Part shown: piece after piece, positions 62,292 to 64,000 of the stretch
Position numbering within the stretch: the first letter of the stretch is position 1
Layout of the letters: every line of letters starts with the position of its first letter
Source: Thalassotalea_H sp040779345
GTDB lineage: Bacteria > Pseudomonadota > Gammaproteobacteria > Enterobacterales > Alteromonadaceae
Assembly (NCBI GenBank): GCA_040779345.1
Contig: JBFONU010000013.1
Span: 1 to 64,000 of the forward strand
DNA: 64,000 nt
Reading direction: 5' to 3'
Position numbers and translations under genes: made by a program
Notes under the pieces: model-generated
The model's input: the letters and a program-made list of their open reading frames with translations, nothing else
The model's database searches: none
What the model was told of the DNA's origin: nothing

Positions 62292-63550
62292 TTACCCTGC
62301 TCTTTGTTCGGCGAAATTAGCGCTAACTTCACATGTGCAATACTACCTTTAACAGGATGATTAGCTAACTTCAAACTCCCCTGTAAACGATTGAATGTCG
62401 TATTCGACAATAATATCGCCATACCTAAACCTTTGCTACTTTGTACAAGTTTTTCGCCTAAGGTTGCTTGCTGCTCTTTTGTGAAACTTGAATCAATACC
62501 TGCGCCATAATCTCTTAAAACAAGATGTAAATATTGCTGACAACAATAAACCGTTAGGGTTAGTTCACTCTCACCATTTTCTTTATTCGCTCGAATGGCA
62601 TTTTGTACCAAATTCAAAAGCGCAGGGATCAGCATCGCATCAGATTGTATACTCTTATCAATATCTTCACTTTGAATTACCTCAACGGATTGCTCAGGAA
62701 AATGTAGTTGTAAGCTATCATTCAATTGATGAAGTAACTCATTAACCGTGATGTTTTCTTTATTCTCTTCTCGAATAGAAGAAGCCAAGTTTCTAAAATA
62801 ACCTAATTGATTACGACATTGTTCTAAAGGGTGGCGCATCGATTGAACTGCGACATGCTCTGGATAGTCTTCTAATAATTCATCAAACAACAATTGGATA
62901 TTTGCCAAAGGTGTAGCGAGCTGATGTGTCACCTGCGCTGAAGCAACACCTAGGGAGAGTAACTGCTCACTTCGTAATTGTTCTTCTCGTTGATTAGCTA
63001 TAGCTTGCTCACGGTTGGTAATAATGCGCGCCATCGCGCCGACAACAATTGTCACGACAAATACGGATAATAAAAAGTTAGCCCACATCGCAAAAAAATG
63101 ATTGCTCATATCCATTTGATGCATAGTGTGCTCAGGCATTCTAAAAAGTAAAATACTGTAAGAGCTGATCGCCGATAAAGAAATAATGGACAAATAACGC
63201 GAAGGTAAACTGACCGCAGCAATAATGATTGGCAGGAGTAATAGTGAAACAAACGCATTCGTTGCCCCACCACTTAACGATAATAAAATACTTAAAAAAA
63301 CAATATCAGCAAGTAATTGAAAAACAATCGCCCCATTACCCGCTGGACGATTTTTAAAAATATACATACTTAAAAAATGAAAGGCAGTCTCAACAGCAAT
63401 AACAATCAGTAACGGCATTAATGTTATTTGTAACGACATCACATAATACACCACCATGACAGTTGCAAACTGAATAATAATCGCGGCAGTTCGAAGGAAG
63501 AACAAACGCTGAATAACCGACATTGTTTTAAAATCTAATATCATCATCAA
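62288..63550 (-). CDS. RegB/ActS-type sensor histidine kinase
   Basis: The protein has 420 residues. Six membrane helices span about 20-170. The quinone-associated RegB heptapeptide GGxxNPF appears as GGATNAF (94-100). The H-box is SAQVTHQLATPLANIQ with H209. A cysteine follows in LEQCRNQLG (C245), near the place of the redox-active cysteine of RegB (position inferred). The kinase domain has NLVQNAIRA (N-box) and LRDYGAGID (G1-box). It should sense redox state via quinones and phosphorylate the adjacent regulator. Start site is not secure (no strong ribosome site). Confidence 0.9.
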   Translation of the reverse strand: MMMILDFKTMSVIQRLFFLRTAAIIIQFATVMVVYYVMSLQITLMPLLIVIAVETAFHFLSMYIFKNRPAGNGAIVFQLLADIVFLSILLSLSGGATNAFVSLLLLPIIIAAVSLPSRYLSIISLSAISSYSILLFRMPEHTMHQMDMSNHFFAMWANFLLSVFVVTIVVGAMARIITNREQAIANQREEQLRSEQLLSLGVASAQVTHQLATPLANIQLLFDELLEDYPEHVAVQSMRHPLEQCRNQLGYFRNLASSIREENKENITVNELLHQLNDSLQLHFPEQSVEVIQSEDIDKSIQSDAMLIPALLNLVQNAIRANKENGESELTLTVYCCQQYLHLVLRDYGAGIDSSFTKEQQATLGEKLVQSSKGLGMAILLSNTTFNRLQGSLKLANHPVKGSIAHVKLALISPNKEQGK

Positions 63551-63601
63551 AACTTACTTAAAAAATTATGGCACATCATACGCCTACTTATGACACCCCG
63601 C

Positions 63602-64000
63602 TTAATTATCTACTAACCATTTTCTCACTAATTTTTCATTCACTAAACCACTTTTACCATGGAACTTTCCATTCGACTCAACAAAGTAGCTGCGAGGTAG
63701 CTCTCCATACCATGCACTATCAATAATAAAACGCGCTCGATCTCCTTCCCCGTCACTAAAATAGTAATTAGGCAATGATGATAAACCATAATTAGTCACG
63801 ACTTGCTGGCGCTCTTCACTTACTTCATCATTATCATCGACATTAATGATCACCACATCAATAGCTGGATTATGACCTTTTATTTTTTGAATAAGCGCCA
63901 ATTCTTTAAAACAAGCAGGGCAATCAACAGACCATAAAATCATTAACCATTGCTTGCCTAAGTGTTGCTGCTTAATCTCTTCAAAAGCAGCTTTAGAAAA
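63602..64000 (-). CDS. Thioredoxin-like (TlpA-type) protein, partial at the right edge
   Basis: The reading frame is open to the window edge; at least 132 residues are seen and the N-terminus is missing. The CxxC motif is CPAC in WSVDCPACFKEL, preceded by the usual hydrophobic strand (KQWLMILWS). The later region LSSLPNYYFSDGEGDRARF carries the cis-proline (LP). It is 51 bp upstream of the RegB-like kinase gene in the same direction, which suggests a redox operon. Whether it has a signal peptide cannot be seen. Confidence 0.8.
   Translation of the reverse strand, partial: FSKAAFEEIKQQHLGKQWLMILWSVDCPACFKELALIQKIKGHNPAIDVVIINVDDNDEVSEERQQVVTNYGLSSLPNYYFSDGEGDRARFIIDSAWYGELPRSYFVESNGKFHGKSGLVNEKLVRKWLVDN

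Overview
The window looks like chromosomal DNA from a low-GC marine gammaproteobacterium of the order Alteromonadales, most like Colwelliaceae (Colwellia or Thalassotalea). This rests on AT-rich codon use, near co-linearity of TrmA, SthA, HemE, FadB/FadA, DusB, PrmA and Fis with the enterobacterial proteins, and gene orders shared with Shewanella and Colwellia (pabA-HDOD-argD-astA-astD-DUF1338; prmA-dusB-fis). I see no prophage, transposase, CRISPR array or tRNA gene. This is mostly core chromosome with a few accessory cassettes.

Layout. 1-0.3 kb: the promoter and antitermination leader of an rRNA operon that runs leftward out of the window; the 16S gene itself lies outside. 0.5-8 kb: a membrane-anchored RRM protein, trmA, fabR divergent from a fatty acid desaturase with a FabR-type operator between them, sthA, a histidine phosphatase, a lipoprotein and hemE. 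8-10.7 kb: sparse DNA around a globin-coupled diguanylate cyclase, with a 14-bp tandem repeat. 10.7-16.6 kb: a Cys-rich small protein, a propeller-amidohydrolase fusion, ubiX and mpl. 16.7-21.8 kb: ycbX, pxpABC (5-oxoprolinase), and a porin behind a perfect FNR-type site. 22-29.1 kb: pabA, an HDOD protein, argD/astC-astA-astD (arginine succinyltransferase pathway) and a DUF1338 enzyme. 29.2-32.5 kb: small exported protein, matrixin-like protease, GNAT and AraC genes.

32.5-36.1 kb: fadBA (beta-oxidation) with a PsrA-like operator upstream. 36.1-42.1 kb: a tightly overlapping seven-gene operon with an ABC ATPase, three successive HlyD-type adaptors, a MacB-type permease, a PAT-type acetyltransferase and a DUF3565 protein. 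This is the most unusual cassette in the window. 43-47.7 kb: MFS transporter, REC-DUF3369-GGDEF-EAL protein, TIGR03899 protein. 47.8-54.5 kb: purD, an exported methyltransferase-like lipoprotein, purH, fis, dusB, prmA. 54.6-61.7 kb: two orphan solute-binding proteins flank a siroheme-synthase-like protein with a vestigial methyltransferase domain and a probably Fur-controlled porin/imelysin/di-heme oxidoreductase operon. 61.7-64 kb: a RegB/RegA-like redox two-component system and a thioredoxin-like gene cut by the window edge.

Themes that link the genes are membrane lipid homeostasis (FabR, desaturase, fadBA), nitrogen and amino acid catabolism (pxpABC, ast), redox and oxygen sensing (FNR site, globin cyclase, RegBA-like pair), and cyclic di-GMP turnover (one cyclase, one probable phosphodiesterase). 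All calls come from reading the sequence; no database search was run.
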